From Macrothele yani (taxonomy: Eukaryota > Arthropoda > Arachnida > Araneae > Macrothelidae), in the NCBI GenBank assembly GCA_039090855.1, contig CM077022.1:73804971-73868970 (forward strand): a stretch of 64,000 bases of DNA, given 5' to 3'. Positions 1 through 9,739 of the stretch are shown here, piece after piece (position 1 is the stretch's first letter; each line of letters begins with the position of its first letter). The notes beneath the pieces are model-generated. The model made no database searches. It was given only the letters and a program-made list of their open reading frames with translations, and was not told the origin of the DNA. Made by a program: the position numbers and the translations under genes.

Positions 1-540
1 TCCTTTTTGTGAAATAAAATAAAGCTGATTCCTTTTTATTAATTCCGTTTTATGAAATGAAATAACGCTGCTTCCGTTTTATGAAATTACTCTGCAATTT
101 TATTCCTTCTTATGAAATTACTGTGCAATCCGAAGAAAATTAAATGAAAAACGACATAACGCCTACGTAACAAAACAACACAGATGAAGTCGTTTGTCTT
201 ACTAACTTTGTTTTATTTTCCGGTATTTCTCCTTGGTTTTACGTATCGTGCGATAGCGGTGAGCTTAGTTCCGATTTCGGCCACCTAATAAAAGCAGGTG
301 CCGCTGTAAGTACTGAATGACGTCAAAGCGTTAGGGACAGACGTAGCCTATTTATAGGTTTTATTAGAAATTAGCAGTACTGCTGATTTTTTCAACAATT
401 TTGTTAATTTTCAGGAAGAAATTTAAATTTGAATCTGTCCATGCGATAGTCTAGAATGTGTAAAATGATTTGAGCCAATTAAATTAAATATTCTAACAGC
501 AATTTAGCTGAAAATGCCAACAGAATCGGACATGCTATTT
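1..540. other. AT-rich intergenic stretch, no gene seen
   Basis: Short AT-rich near-repeats occur over the first 130 bases (variants of 'ttccttttttatgaaat'). No coding pattern or recognised element is visible. Confidence 0.5.
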
Positions 541-752
541 TTTTATTCAGGGTTTAACGACCACCGTGAGCAACTCAATGGGCTATAAGCAGTCACCCGT
601 CCCTAATTTAGGGCTACTGGTTGCAGGGAAGGGAGAGAGCCAGTGCCGTAAGACAAACACAACATCCATGCCTCACGGGATTCGAACCCGTACGCATCTC
701 GGACGAATGATCAGAAGCCATCGCTTTGACGACTGCGCCACCGGGGCTTCGT
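541..752 (-). mobile_element. tRNA-derived SINE, family 1, antisense copy
   Basis: This is one of about ten copies of one SINE in the window. Read on the minus strand it has a tRNA-like head with an A box (TGGCGCAGT..) and a B box close to GGTTCGAATCC. A shared body follows ('CACTGGCTCTCTCCCTTCC', then 'TAGCCCATTGAGTTGCTCAC') and ends in 'GTTAAACC' plus an A-rich tail, seen as T-rich on the plus strand. The A-rich tail of this copy is short and no clear target duplication is visible. Confidence 0.85.
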
Positions 753-756
753 AGAA

Positions 757-1470
757 GTATTTTGTAATTTATCGTTTCGATTCTGCTGAACAGTAGGATG
801 TTTTCTGAAATCACAGATTTATTTAAGTGTTTTTCTCTTCAAGTGAAGTACTTTCTGCCGCCCCATTGGCGCAGTGGTCTAAACGATGGCTACTGATCAT
901 TCGTCCGAGATGGGTCCGGGTTCGAATCCCGGTGAGGCATGGATGTTGTGTTTGCCACACGGCGCTGGCTCTCTCCCTTCCCTGGAGCCAGTGGCCCTAA
1001 ATTTGGAACGGGGTATTGGTTATAGCCCTCTGAGTTGCTCACGGTCGTCGTTAATTCTCCAATCAAAAAAAAAAAAAAAAAGTCATTTCTCTTCATCAGG
1101 AAGAAAAGTACTTTTCTTCTTTCTTCACCGTCACTGTGAAAATGTGTTTCAGGGTTATTTATTATATTTTGAAACACGCTAATCAAACCATGTCTCCTAT
1201 TCGATACAGGGTCTTGATATTTTGCTGGTGCCCGGAATTTTCAGACTCGAATATCGAAAGATATTTTTGAACTAATTTGTTCTTGAGGAAATTTTATTGT
1301 ATTGAGAGTTCAGCTAAAAAAAACTCCATCGTATTTCATTATCGTTGCAATTCTGTAGCGAATTGCGAACTATCATCTTTTTGGTTTGTATCAGTATTGG
1401 GAGTGTGGTATAAGTGTCTGTCAGAACTCGGAAGTCAGAAACATTCACGTGTTATATAACTACCCTAATT
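757..1470 (+). repeat. Direct repeat partner of 2937-3390, interrupted by a SINE
   Basis: Bases 757-856 closely match 2937-3025 ('ttttgtaatttatcgtttcg' is common to both). Bases about 1225-1470 match about 3172-3390 ('atcgaaagatattttt', 'ggaagtcagaaacattc'). The inner parts differ because a SINE lies in this copy and an unrelated AT-rich segment in the other. The identity of the repeat is unknown. Confidence 0.6.
857..1081 (+). mobile_element. tRNA-derived SINE, family 1, full-length
   Basis: Head-to-tail complete copy. The A box TGGCGCAGTGG and B box GGTTCGAATCC are both intact, and the copy ends 'CCTCCAATC' plus an uninterrupted A tract of about 17 bases. Imperfect target duplication: 'tttctcttca' stands before the head and again just after the A tail. 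RNA polymerase III would transcribe such elements from the internal boxes, and mobilisation would need a LINE partner in trans. The RTE elements in this window are candidates only. Confidence 0.9.
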
Positions 1471-1475
1471 ACGAT

Positions 1476-2381
1476 GAAACCTCGGTTATACAGTTAGTTC
1501 TCTAGGTGATGGTCTTAAAAACGTATAAACGGAATTTCAAAAATTTAAATACTGTTGCAGAATGTATGTTTTGAGGAGTACAAGAAATCTTAATAATGAT
1601 TTATTTAAAGTCGAACTGGCGGCGAAATAAAAGAAATGCGATGAAGCACTTACAATATGTTTTATCGCATTGCTAAAATCATAAAAGCCCACTGAGTTGC
1701 TCGCGGTGGTCCTTAAACCTCCAATAAAAAAATCATAAAGCCTATGAAAACAAACTTCTCTTTGGACTAATCTGTCTGTCTATAAAAATCCTAATTCTAG
1801 ATTATGAAATCCTCAAAAATAATAATCTGAGATCAGTTTTTCTCTATGGAACTCATGAATTAACAGCTTTTTTTTCGACGGATTCCAAGTGCATCCATTT
1901 GAAAGCAGAATGTTGAATATTGAGGATACATTTAGGATTCTTATTTACTACGCCACATAATAGTGGTGCCACAAAGTTACGTCGCAGAAATTTATCAGTT
2001 TTTAAATAGCGCATATATGTGTGAGTCATGAAATGCAAAACCAGTTTTTCATCCAAATTGAACGAAAACAACCATACACTTCTCTGATGCGATCAAGGTT
2101 TAACTTTGGCTGCACCAAGAAGGAACACCTCAACCCTGTCTCAGTTCCCTCAAAGTTGTAACATTCTGAGTTACGTATAAAAGAACCAAAGAACTGTGTA
2201 TTTTTGATAATCTAAAATTCAACTTTTAACGTATAATCACATGAGTGTAATGAATTACGTATTACCGATTAAAAGAAAGATGAAAACTACAGTAAAACAT
2301 CCAGAGAAACGCAGAATTACATATAAAAGTGAAAAACGCCTAACAGAAATGTATAAACAAGGTTCCACTGTAGTTGTTAGT
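1476..2381. mobile_element. Pogo/Tigger-like non-autonomous element (repeat Z), copy 1
   Basis: Left end 'gaaacctcggttatac' and right end 'gtataaacaaggttcc' (followed by 'actgtag') form degenerate terminal inverted repeats related to CAGTGGAACCTCGTTTATACG. Internal sequence recurs at 3391-3700 with 5240-5640, at 24451-24660, and at 27060-27421 with 28345-28705. No transposase is encoded. Assignment to the pogo/Tigger group rests on the terminal sequence only. A 5'-truncated SINE fragment sits inside (1686-1732). Confidence 0.5.
1686..1732 (+). mobile_element. 5'-truncated SINE family 1 fragment inside repeat Z
   Basis: 'gcccactgagttgctcgcgg' through 'ccaataaaaaaa' is only the last ~45 bases of the SINE. 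The sequence 'aaatcataaa' occurs directly before and after it, as expected of a target duplication from an aborted reverse-transcription insertion. Confidence 0.65.
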
Positions 2382-2936
2382 AGTGATTATGAGGCTTATA
2401 GATGTCGATAATATATCATCAGAGGCACAATTGCGAGTTCTAAGGCACTTCTCCCTTCGAAATTTAGTATTACATTGTATTGTGAAAAGTCGTGAGTGGA
2501 ATTTTATACAATAAAATACTGTATAATTGATCTCCCTCTCTATAAGAATAATGCGTTATATTTAAATAAACAAATTCTGCGGAGCTTTATCAAACCCATT
2601 TTGTAAGGAAAATATCTTAGTAAGTAATAGCAGCTTTATTCCTTATGCAGATGACTAATGGGAAGCAAAATCCATCTGATGGAATTAGGAAATTGGACTA
2701 TTGATGTATCTTTTTCGAGGATTGAGTCACCAAAGGGATTGATATGTATATCATTGTTTTAGGAACCATTCATGTGAGATCACTAGTCTTACCTGACAAT
2801 TTTCCTCATACTTCCACGTCAATTCCAAGTACATTTTTACATCTCAGTACTTGCGTTATCGTTACTGAAACAAATATAACAGACACGTCAGGTTAATTAA
2901 TGCTCGGTAAAAAGAAGACTGTACTTTAAAATGTTT
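2382..2936. other. No gene or recognised element
   Basis: AT-rich; no ORF with recognisable content and no match to the repeat families seen elsewhere in the window. Confidence 0.4.
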
Positions 2937-3390
2937 TGCTTTTTGTAATTTATCGTTTCGATTGTGTTGAAGAGTAGGATGTTTTCTGCAATCACAGATT
3001 TATTTCGTGTTTTTCTTTTCATTTCATCTCATTTCATTTATTTATTTATTTGTTCAGTTGCCACATTATATTACACATAATTTTATTATAACAATGTACA
3101 AATGCTGTAGCAACCGGGAAGAGGAGGGAAAAGGCCATAAGATCTGGTCCTCCTCTCCCTAGAGGAGGTGGAATTTTCAGACACGAGCATCGAAAGATAT
3201 TTTCCCACTGATTCGTTCTTCAGGAAATTTCATTGTATTGATAGTTCAGTTCAAAGAACTGCATCGTATTTCGTTATCGTTACAATTGTTTAGAGAATTA
3301 CGAACTATAATCTTTTGGGGGTACATCTGTATTGGAGTGTGGTTTAAGTGTCCCCTAGAATTTGGAAGTCAGAAACATTCGCACATTATC
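2937..3390 (+). repeat. Direct repeat partner of 757-1470
   Basis: Shares two blocks with 757-1470, separated here by an AT-rich insert of about 150 bases (3026-3172). The insert contains 'ttatttatttatttgttcag' and a G/A-rich segment followed by 'cctcctctccctagaggagg'. Both copies sit immediately upstream of a repeat Z copy, so the duplicated unit may be larger than each repeat alone. Confidence 0.55.
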
Positions 3391-3700
3391 CAACTACCTT
3401 GGTTATACATTTCTCAGTTGTACATTTTTCACCTTTATACGTAATTCTGTGTTAGTTCCAATACATTACTGTAGTTTCTATAGCGTTTTCAACTCAGTTA
3501 TACATAATTCATTTATGCATTTATTTCTGCGAATATTCGCTAAAATTTGAATTTCAGATTATCAAAAACACGCCTTCTTTGATTCTTTTATACTTAACAC
3601 GATGTGTTGCAACTTTGAGAGAATTGATATAGCGTTGTTGCATTCCTTCTTGGTGCAGTCAAAATTAAATCTTGAGCCCATCAATGAAGGTGTTTAATCT
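3391..3700. mobile_element. Repeat Z copy 2, left part (split by Penelope pair)
   Basis: 'ccttggttatacatttctca' matches the Z terminus and is followed by Z internal sequence in the opposite orientation to copy 1. It breaks at 'gaaggtgttta' near 3700. The same words reappear at 5287 after the Penelope pair, where Z continues to about 5640. Confidence 0.55.
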
Positions 3701-3705
3701 TACAT

Positions 3706-4682
3706 ATAGCTGTCTCAGTACGATTTGGAACACTTCCATCTAATACACGCAAGCCTCAGAAGTATAAGATATTTATTTACATCTAAAACCAGTATGTACA
3801 GATAAAAGCAACTTTAAAAACAGGTAAGATCTTTCAAGTCTTCACAAGTCTCATTATCAAGCCAAAGTGCAGCCCAATGTGCAGTGAACGAGACCATATA
3901 TGTACAAGTAAGCGACCGTCATGCATCTGTAACTATAGCAACATCTAGGTGTACATGTACTGTAAACATAGAAATGAACTTTCCCGACACTTTATTTAAA
4001 TAGCCGGTGGTTTTAATGTCCTAATGTATTGACGCCAAGGTAGTGGTAAGTTACTGGGCAGGTCTTCATTGCAAAATAGATCGTCAAACCATGTGATAAA
4101 TAATGATTCCGTGAAAAAAGTATCTCGTTTATTTTTGGTAAAAGCCAGATGATTCGCATTTTCCCAACGTGGCCTTGGGCTACTAAATGTGCAATGGCTG
4201 TAGTCGTTGTCTCCGTTTTGATATCATATTTGTGTTCAAAAACCCGGACACCTATCGTTCGAAGTGTGGAGCCAATATATGTCGCAGTTTGGTCACGGGG
4301 AAGCTCAGGTTGCAATGGTATACAGTATATACCATATTTATGTTCCGTGCAAACCCGATAACGGCCTTGTTTTATCATTTTAAAGATGTTTGATGTCCGT
4401 ATTCCAAACCTTATAGAATGTTTCTTACAGAATGGGTTCAAAGTGGTAATAATGGTTGAGTGGTGATCCACTGAACCAACAAAGCGTCTGGTAACTTGCT
4501 CACGTTGTAATCGTGTCAACGACAGACGTTGAGTCTGTTGAATTATTTTATTAACATAGTTCGCAGGGTAATCAAATTGCTTCGCAGTTTTGACTATGTA
4601 ATCGAGTTCAATACGTCTTACACGTATCGACGAAGAGTGCGTGAAAGCTCTTTTGATACTTGAGCGCAATCCAGCAAGTTTT
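3706..4682 (-). mobile_element. Penelope-like element, 5'-truncated copy in inverted pair
   Basis: Minus-strand 3' portion of a Penelope-like retroelement: end of the open reading frame plus 3' UTR. Its outer ~530 bases (3706-4238) are an inverted copy of 4683-5240. The extra ~440 bases (4239-4682) form the centre of the palindrome and hold the GIY-YIG motif. Inverted partial copies are a known outcome of Penelope-like retrotransposition. The pair interrupts a repeat Z copy. Confidence 0.75.
3831..3861 (-). ncRNA. Hammerhead-ribozyme-like motif in Penelope 3' UTR (degenerate)
   Basis: Minus strand reads 'CTTGATAATGAGACTTG', then 'TGAAGACTTGAAAG'. The layout resembles a hammerhead core: CUGAUGA-like, hairpin, GAAA. 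Penelope-like elements are known to carry hammerhead motifs. The stem here is imperfect and the core is not consensus. Confidence 0.3.
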
Positions 4683-4683
4683 T
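4013..4683 (-). pseudogene. Penelope-like GIY-YIG endonuclease, C-terminal remnant
   Basis: The protein remnant carries the C-terminal part of a Penelope-like polyprotein. A linker after the reverse transcriptase (residues 'IELDYIVKTAKQFDYPANYV') is followed by a GIY-YIG nuclease module: YGIYCIP, then ATYIGSTLRTIGVRVFEHKYD. In the family, this endonuclease nicks target DNA so that reverse transcription can be primed. The reading frame opens artificially in the antisense of the neighbouring inverted copy. After 'EHKYDIKTETTTTAIAHL' it leaves the frame used by that copy ('RWEIVNHLSFTKNKRDTFF' there), so the last ~70 codons are out of frame. The reverse transcriptase itself is absent. Non-functional remnant. 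Confidence 0.75.
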
Positions 4684-4936
4684 GGAACACAAGTATGATA
4701 TCAAAACGGGGGCAACGACTACAACCATTGCACGCTTGGTAGCCGAAGACAAACATACCCCACGTTGGGAAATCGTGAATCATCTGTCTTTTACCAAAAA
4801 TAAACGAGATACTTTTTTCACGGAATCATTGTTTATCAAATGGTTTGACGATCTATGTTGCAATGAAGACCTACCCAGTAACTTACCATTACCTTGGCGT
4901 CAATACATTAGGACATTAAAACCACCAGATATCTAA
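4682..4936 (+). pseudogene. Penelope-like GIY-YIG C-terminus, second inverted copy
   Basis: Plus-strand partner of the copy at 4013-4683, truncated so that it begins at the end of the GIY-YIG motif region ('EHKYDIKTGATTTTIARL') and runs to a stop at 4934-4936 ('RTLKPPDI'). It keeps an open frame through the last ~80 residues of the endonuclease, which shows that the other copy is frameshifted in this part. The catalytic GIY and YIG signatures are missing because of the 5' truncation. Confidence 0.75.
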
Positions 4937-5240
4937 ATAAAGTGTCGAGAAAGTTCATTTCTATGTTTACAGTACATGTACACCTAGATGTTGCTATAGT
5001 TACAGATGCATGACGGTCGCTTACTTGTACATATATGGTCTCGTTCACTGCACATTGGGCTGCACTTTGACTTGATAATGAGTCTTGTGAAGACTTGAAA
5101 GATCTTGCCTGTTTTTAAAGTTGCTTTTATATGTACATACTGGTTTTAGATGCGAATAAATATCTTATACTTCTGAGGCTTGCGTGTATTAGATGACAGT
5201 GTTCTAAATCATGATGAGACAGCTATAGCAAGATTAATTC
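4683..5240 (+). mobile_element. Penelope-like element, second copy of inverted pair
   Basis: Reverse complement of 3706-4238 with scattered mismatches, so the two copies share an origin or come from one inverted insertion event. It ends near 'gagacagctatagcaagatt', which mirrors 'aatcttacatatagctgtct' at the far left. Repeat Z resumes immediately afterwards. Confidence 0.75.
5071..5101 (+). ncRNA. Hammerhead-ribozyme-like motif, better-preserved copy
   Basis: 'CTTGATAATG' is followed by a perfect hairpin AGTCTT-GTG-AAGACT and then 'TGAAAG'. It sits at the same place in the element as 3831-3861 and resembles 47401-47432 in a different Penelope-like element. The core differs from consensus CUGAUGA...GAAA at a few bases, so activity is unlikely. 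Confidence 0.35.
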
Positions 5241-5640
5241 TATGGCTGCACGAGATTTATTGTCTCTTCACAATCGCTGCTGAGTGAAGGTGTTTACTTT
5301 CGGCTTAGATGAAAAATTGGTTTCGGATTTCATGATTCACACACACATATGGGCTATTTAAAGGTAGATAAATCTCTGGGACGTAACTTTGGGTCTCCAC
5401 TATTTCGTGGCTTAGTAGAACAGAATCTTAAACGTATCATCAAGATTCTGGTTTCGAATGAATGCACTCAAGATCCGCAGAAAACAAAGCTGTTAGTTCA
5501 TATATTCCACGCTGAAGCACTGGTCTCAGATTCTTAGTTGTGAGGATTTCACTTTATAATCAGGATTTGTATGGACAGATAAAGTCGTCAAAAGGGAAGT
5601 TGGAGTTTCATAGGCTTTATGATTTTTCAATGCAACTCAA
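5240..5640. mobile_element. Repeat Z copy 2, right part
   Basis: Continuation of the Z copy that starts at 3391 ('gaaggtgtttac', 'tttcatgattcacac', 'tatttaaaggtagataaatc'). The words 'gaaggtgttta' occur on both sides of the Penelope pair, consistent with a target-site duplication of a few tens of bases. Confidence 0.5.
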
Positions 5641-6096
5641 ATGACTACCGTCTGTGTACGATCAAAATAAGAGTAAAAACCTATAAACCTTACATAAGAC
5701 CTTTCGGATCGTAAAATACGATCGATCATGAGATGTTACAAGTGCTGGTATTACACAATATATATGAAAGGTTCGGGCGTAAACCATGGTAACCAAGAAT
5801 TTTGTAAAAGAATGAGTTGCATACGAAAAATAACTGCGGTGGTAATCTGAGCATTTTAGGGTATTTATTATACATTTATGTCAACATATGGCACCACAAT
5901 ACAACTTTCAGTTTATGCCAAGTGCAAACGTTTACATTTTTTAATACTTGTAATCTACGTATCTCCCAACGACGCAAGTGTTGGTTATATATAATAAATA
6001 TTTAATAACACGAGAAAATTTTAAGAATGTAACTGAAGTCCAAAGAATTATAACTGAAATACAATGAAACGAAAATACAAAATTGTGAAGCTAATA
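5641..6096. other. No gene or recognised element
   Basis: AT-rich flank ending at the TA dinucleotide of the Tc1 element; nothing recognised. Confidence 0.4.
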
Positions 6097-7608
6097 CACT
6101 GCTGGACAATTGCTAAGGACGGATCATAAACGGCTATATAGCGCATAAAAAAGTAAGTGTGGTTGGATGCCAAGTGAAATAAAATAATGTCAGAATGCCA
6201 GGACATTACAAGAAAGACAATTTATTGTGCTCTGAAATCCAGAAGGCTTTGGATCGTGTTCGAGGGACAAACAGGCCATTTTGTGCAGAATACGTAAACG
6301 TGAAAAAAATGCAATGACCGTTCGCAGGCGTTCCGGCGTAAGATATCAATACGGGATATGGCCACCATGGAGGGCGATGCAAGATTCCAGTCGTCGTGTC
6401 ATGCTTTGCACAACATTATCAAGCAGCTGTTGGGGTAATTCATCCCATTCCTCTGTCAGTGCACGGATGAGGGTGTCCTTGTTTATTGGAGGGCATTGGC
6501 GACCAGCAAGACTCCTCCCCAAAGCATCCCACACATTTTCAATGGGATTCAGATCTGGAGAACGTGCTGGCCATACGAGGCGTTGAATATCCTCGCTCTC
6601 AAGACACTCCTGGACAGCGACTGTTCGATGACATGTTGCGTTGTCGTCCATGAAAATGAATCTATCACCGACAGCACCACGGAACATGCGAACATGAGGT
6701 AGCAGAACATCATTAATGTATCGTTGGCCAGTCATAGTCCCAGTTGGAAGCACATAGAGGGACGTACGGCCATTGATCATGATGCCAGCCCATACCATGA
6801 CACTACATGTCGGACATCGGTCCCTTTCCTGTATGTTTGCTGGACAATATGCAGTACCACTATCACGCCAGATCAGTTGTCGTCGACAATCAGACGATAG
6901 ACTGTATCTACTCTCATCTGAGAATACGACAGCAGACCAGTCGTTATCAGTCCAATTGCGATGTTGATGGCACCATTGCAAACGGGCGGTACGGTGACGT
7001 CTGGACAATGGGATGCACACAACAGGACGGCTGGCGTATAGTTCTCCTTCATGCAAACGTCTGGCGACAGTTTTTCGGGAGATCCGCTTGCCAGTAGCAG
7101 CCATAAACTGATTTGCTACCTCACTAGCTGTGCTGCGCCGGTGTCTTTTTTTTATAGCACTATGTACCGATCTTCTGCAAGTGACGTTTGCTACACTCTC
7201 CATTTGTTTGAAATGATTTTCAAAGCCTTGAAACAACACTGTGGCTGACGTCGAACTCCCTGGCAACATCTGTTATTTTTCGCCCTTCTTCAATCTTGCC
7301 AATAATACGGCTACGCGTAAAATCATCTAGGTGATGTCGGGAAGACATACAGAAAATTGCAAGTTCGTCAATTGATTCTTTCCCTTTCAACTTTGCGTTT
7401 GAACAACAACGGTCAATACGCGTCAAATCCTTTATATCTCTTATCAGCGCTATGACGTCACGAACAAGTTCGGCAATACAGAATTTGCATACGCACAACA
7501 CGTCTTACTGTATCCCGCACTTATGCTAATTTCCACATTTTTCTGCCTTACATTTTATGGTTGCTATCGTTGCTATTGTCATCCGTCCTTAGGAATTGTC
7601 TGGCAGTG
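6097..7608 (-). mobile_element. Tc1-like DNA transposon (DD34E), complete with TIRs and TA duplication
   Basis: Left end 'cactgctggacaattgctaa' then 'ggacggat' pairs with right end 'atccgtccttaggaattgtc' then 'tggcagtg'. A TA dinucleotide flanks both sides (6095-6096 and 7609-7610). Length about 1.5 kb, usual for Tc1. The transposase lies on the minus strand. This is the best-preserved DNA transposon in the window. Confidence 0.9.
6346..7348 (-). pseudogene. Tc1-type transposase, one or more frameshifts
   Basis: Encodes the cut-and-paste transposase of the surrounding element. Start chosen at 7348 (MSSRHHLDDFTRSRIIGKIE), the usual Tc1 beginning. An N-terminal helix-turn-helix ('DVAREFDVSHSVVSRL') breaks at a stop near 7222. 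The downstream 307-residue frame then continues with a second DNA-binding region ('RISRKTVARRLHEGELYASR') and the full catalytic domain. First D is in 'VFSDESR', second D in 'MDDNATCH', and E in 'SPDLNPIENVWD', with 34 residues between the last two (DD34E). It ends in the family-typical 'GGHIPY'. Only the break near 7235 separates it from an open frame, so the element is comparatively young. Confidence 0.85.
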
Positions 7609-7658
7609 TATCTCGGTTGCGCAATATGCAGCAGACTGAAGGAATTAGCGAATTATAG

Positions 7659-8410
7659 AGTTATGAAACAACGACAAAGGAATATCGAACAAAACATATT
7701 TTTGAAGACATGAACGTAGAAAAATAAAAATAAAATAAAACTGAAAAAACCAGGTTGCCCTCATCAGGAGAGCAACAACCCGGGGGAGTGGCTTTTCTGG
7801 TATCAGTGAACGACTAGGAAAAAACAATAGTTGACTGATCCTGCTTAGACCAAATCCAGACCAGTTAGAATGACAAACATCCGAATGCTAAAAAACTGTA
7901 GAAAACAAAGAAACGGTAACTCACCCAAAGATGGTGCGAACCCTGCGGCCGGAGTAAACAGCTGAGCAACCAATACCACTGAAATACGAAGGGAAGGAAC
8001 AAGAAATAAATAAATAATTAACACGGAAATGTTGTAATAAAAGGTTAATTATTTATTTCTTGTTCCTTCCCTTCGTATTTCAGTGGTAGTGGTTGCTCAG
8101 CTGTTTACTCCGGCCGCAGGGTTCGCACCATCTTTGGGTGAGTTACCGTTTCTTTGTTTTATACAGATTTTTAGCATTCGGATGTTTCTCATTCTAACTG
8201 GTCTGGATTTAATGGCTTCGGGAGCAGGATCAGTCGACTATTGGTTTTTCCTAGTCGTTCACTGATACCAGAAAAGCCACTCGCCCGGGTTGTTGCATTT
8301 TTGATGAAGGCAACCTGTTTTTTTCAGTTTTATTTTATTTTTATTTTTCTACGTTCCTGTCTTCAAAAAACTTTTTCGTTCGACATTTTTTTGTCGTTGT
8401 TTCATAACTC
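7659..8410. repeat. Inverted pair of a tRNA-like SINE (family 2), arms ~364 bp
   Basis: Arms 7659-8022 and 8044-8410 are reverse complements with roughly 10% mismatch, around a ~21-base spacer. Each arm carries a tRNA-like segment on the outward-reading strand ('GTGGTAGTGGTTGCTC' then 'GGGTTCGCACC', B-box-like). Near 'gatgagggcaacc' the arms share a ~300-base body ending towards the outside. Either two SINE copies inserted head to head or one copy was duplicated as a palindrome. Confidence 0.75.
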
Positions 8411-8599
8411 TCCCTCTCTCTATATATATATGATCAACCATTATCAATCTACTGCTGGACGAAGGTCTCCCCAAGTTTCTTCCACAATTGTCTGTCTTGA
8501 GTCTGTCTCCTCCATGTCACTCCACCATACTTTCAATTTAATCCATCCATCTCCCATGGGGCCTTCTTCTGAGTCTTTCCCTGTCCCTCGGAATCCAGT

Positions 8600-9325
8600 C
8601 TAAAATTTCGGTTGTCCATCGTGGTCCGTTTTTTTGGCAACATGACCAGCCCATTGACATTTCAGAGATTTCACTCTGGTCATGATGTCGTCCACTCCTC
8701 TCATTTTCCTTTTCCACAAGTTCCTCTTCTTATCTTTCCTGGTTACTACAAGCATGCATCTCCTCAGGCTGCTTTGAGTTATCTGCAGTCTTTGTACGTC
8801 TTTTTTAGTTAAGGTCCATGTCTCTGTTCCATACGTAAGCACTGGAAGGATGCATTCATTAAACACTTTCCTTTTAAAACATAATGGCATACTGCTTTTA
8901 ATAATTGTACTGTTTCTTCCAAAAGCTCTCCATCCAAGTTTTATTCGCCGATTAATTTCTTCATCAATGTGACCCTAACTTGATATCTGCTTCCCAAGAT
9001 AAATGTTGGTATCGGTTGTCTCAAGCTTTTCTCCATCAATCGATAAATCTTCGTTTCTTGTAAAAGCATTGTACATCACTTTTGTCTTCTGAAAGTTAAT
9101 TTTTAATCCCACTTCTCTACTCTTGTCAGCAAGTTCTTGGTTCATACTCTGCAGCTCTGAAGAGGTAGTTGCAAAGAGAACTACGTCATCAGCAAAACAG
9201 AGGTGAGTTAAGTAATTTACATTAATCTTTATCCCTTTGTTTTCCCAGTTCAATGATTGAAAGAAATGTCTTTCAAAAAATATGTATATACACAACAGGA
9301 ACCGCCCTCGACATCTTGTCAGCAA
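8600..9325 (-). pseudogene. RTE-type reverse transcriptase C-terminal remnant
   Basis: From upstream to downstream on the minus strand: the reverse transcriptase palm motif 'CFADDVVLFA' (FADD box) with 'LKINFQKTKVMYN'; then 'YGTETWTLTKKDVQRLQ' and 'RRCMLVVTRKDKKRNLW', the characteristic RTE tail; then 'SLKCQWAGHVAKKTD'. The parts lie in different frames, with a stop near 8975 and frameshifts around 8900, and the N-terminal endonuclease is absent. In the family this protein performs target-primed reverse transcription. Here it is a fossil. Confidence 0.75.
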
Positions 9326-9508
9326 GTTCTTGGTTCATACTCTGCAGCTCTGAAGAGGTAGTTGCAAAGATAACTACGTCATTAGCAAAACAGAGGTGAG
9401 TTAAGTAATTTCCATTAATCTTTATCCCTTTGTTTTCCCAGTTCAATGATTGAAAGAAATGTCTTTCAAAAAATATGTATATACACAACAGGAACCGCCC
9501 TCGACATA
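9123..9508. repeat. 193-bp tandem duplication within the RTE fragment
   Basis: Units 9123-9315 and 9316-9508 begin 'ttgtcagcaagttcttgg' and end 'ccgccctcgacat', with very few differences. The unit covers the FADD motif plus ~50 bases of non-RTE flank, so the duplication happened after insertion. Confidence 0.9.
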
Positions 9509-9639
9509 ATTGGCGTGATCGCTGGGCGGAGTCATCGTGAATCCGCATTTTGATTGGATACTGTTGTTGTTAGCGTCAAAGAATAGTTTCTGTCAAAATG
9601 TCAAAATACTTTACAAATCCGAAAGGTCGTACGTATGTA

Positions 9640-9735
9640 AGGTTTTATTTAGATCTATTATAGGTTTTATTTAGATCTATTATAGGTTTTATTTAGATCT
9701 ATTATAGGTTTTATTTAGATCTATTAAAGGTTTTA
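9640..9735. repeat. 22-bp tandem array
   Basis: Four near-identical units 'aggttttatttagatctatt' (plus two bases) at about 9640, 9662, 9684 and 9706, then a decayed fifth. Confidence 0.9.
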
Positions 9736-9739
9736 TAGG

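Larger units (their letters stand above)
8430..9508 (-). mobile_element. RTE-clade non-LTR retrotransposon, 3' fragment
   Basis: Minus-strand remnant of the reverse transcriptase and C-terminal region, homologous to the copy at 27422-28345. 5'-truncated, as is usual for non-LTR insertions. The upstream end contains a 193-bp tandem duplication (9123-9508). Confidence 0.7.

Noticed and set aside
865..940. Functional tRNA gene at the SINE family 1 head
   Set aside because: A and B boxes are good, but the acceptor and anticodon arms do not fold properly and the segment is joined to a repeated SINE body with poly-A.
566..1186. Small ORFs through SINE copies, e.g. 'MPHGIRTRTHLGRMIRSHRF'-type peptides
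   Set aside because: The same peptide recurs wherever a SINE occurs; it is the translated antisense of the tRNA-like head and not a protein family.
4149..4393. Plus-strand ORFs such as 4149-4361 and 4187-4393
   Set aside because: Antisense of the Penelope-like endonuclease; they mirror each other because of the palindrome.
6281..7248. Plus-strand ORFs over the Tc1 transposase
   Set aside because: Shadows of the minus-strand transposase, which contains the catalytic motifs.
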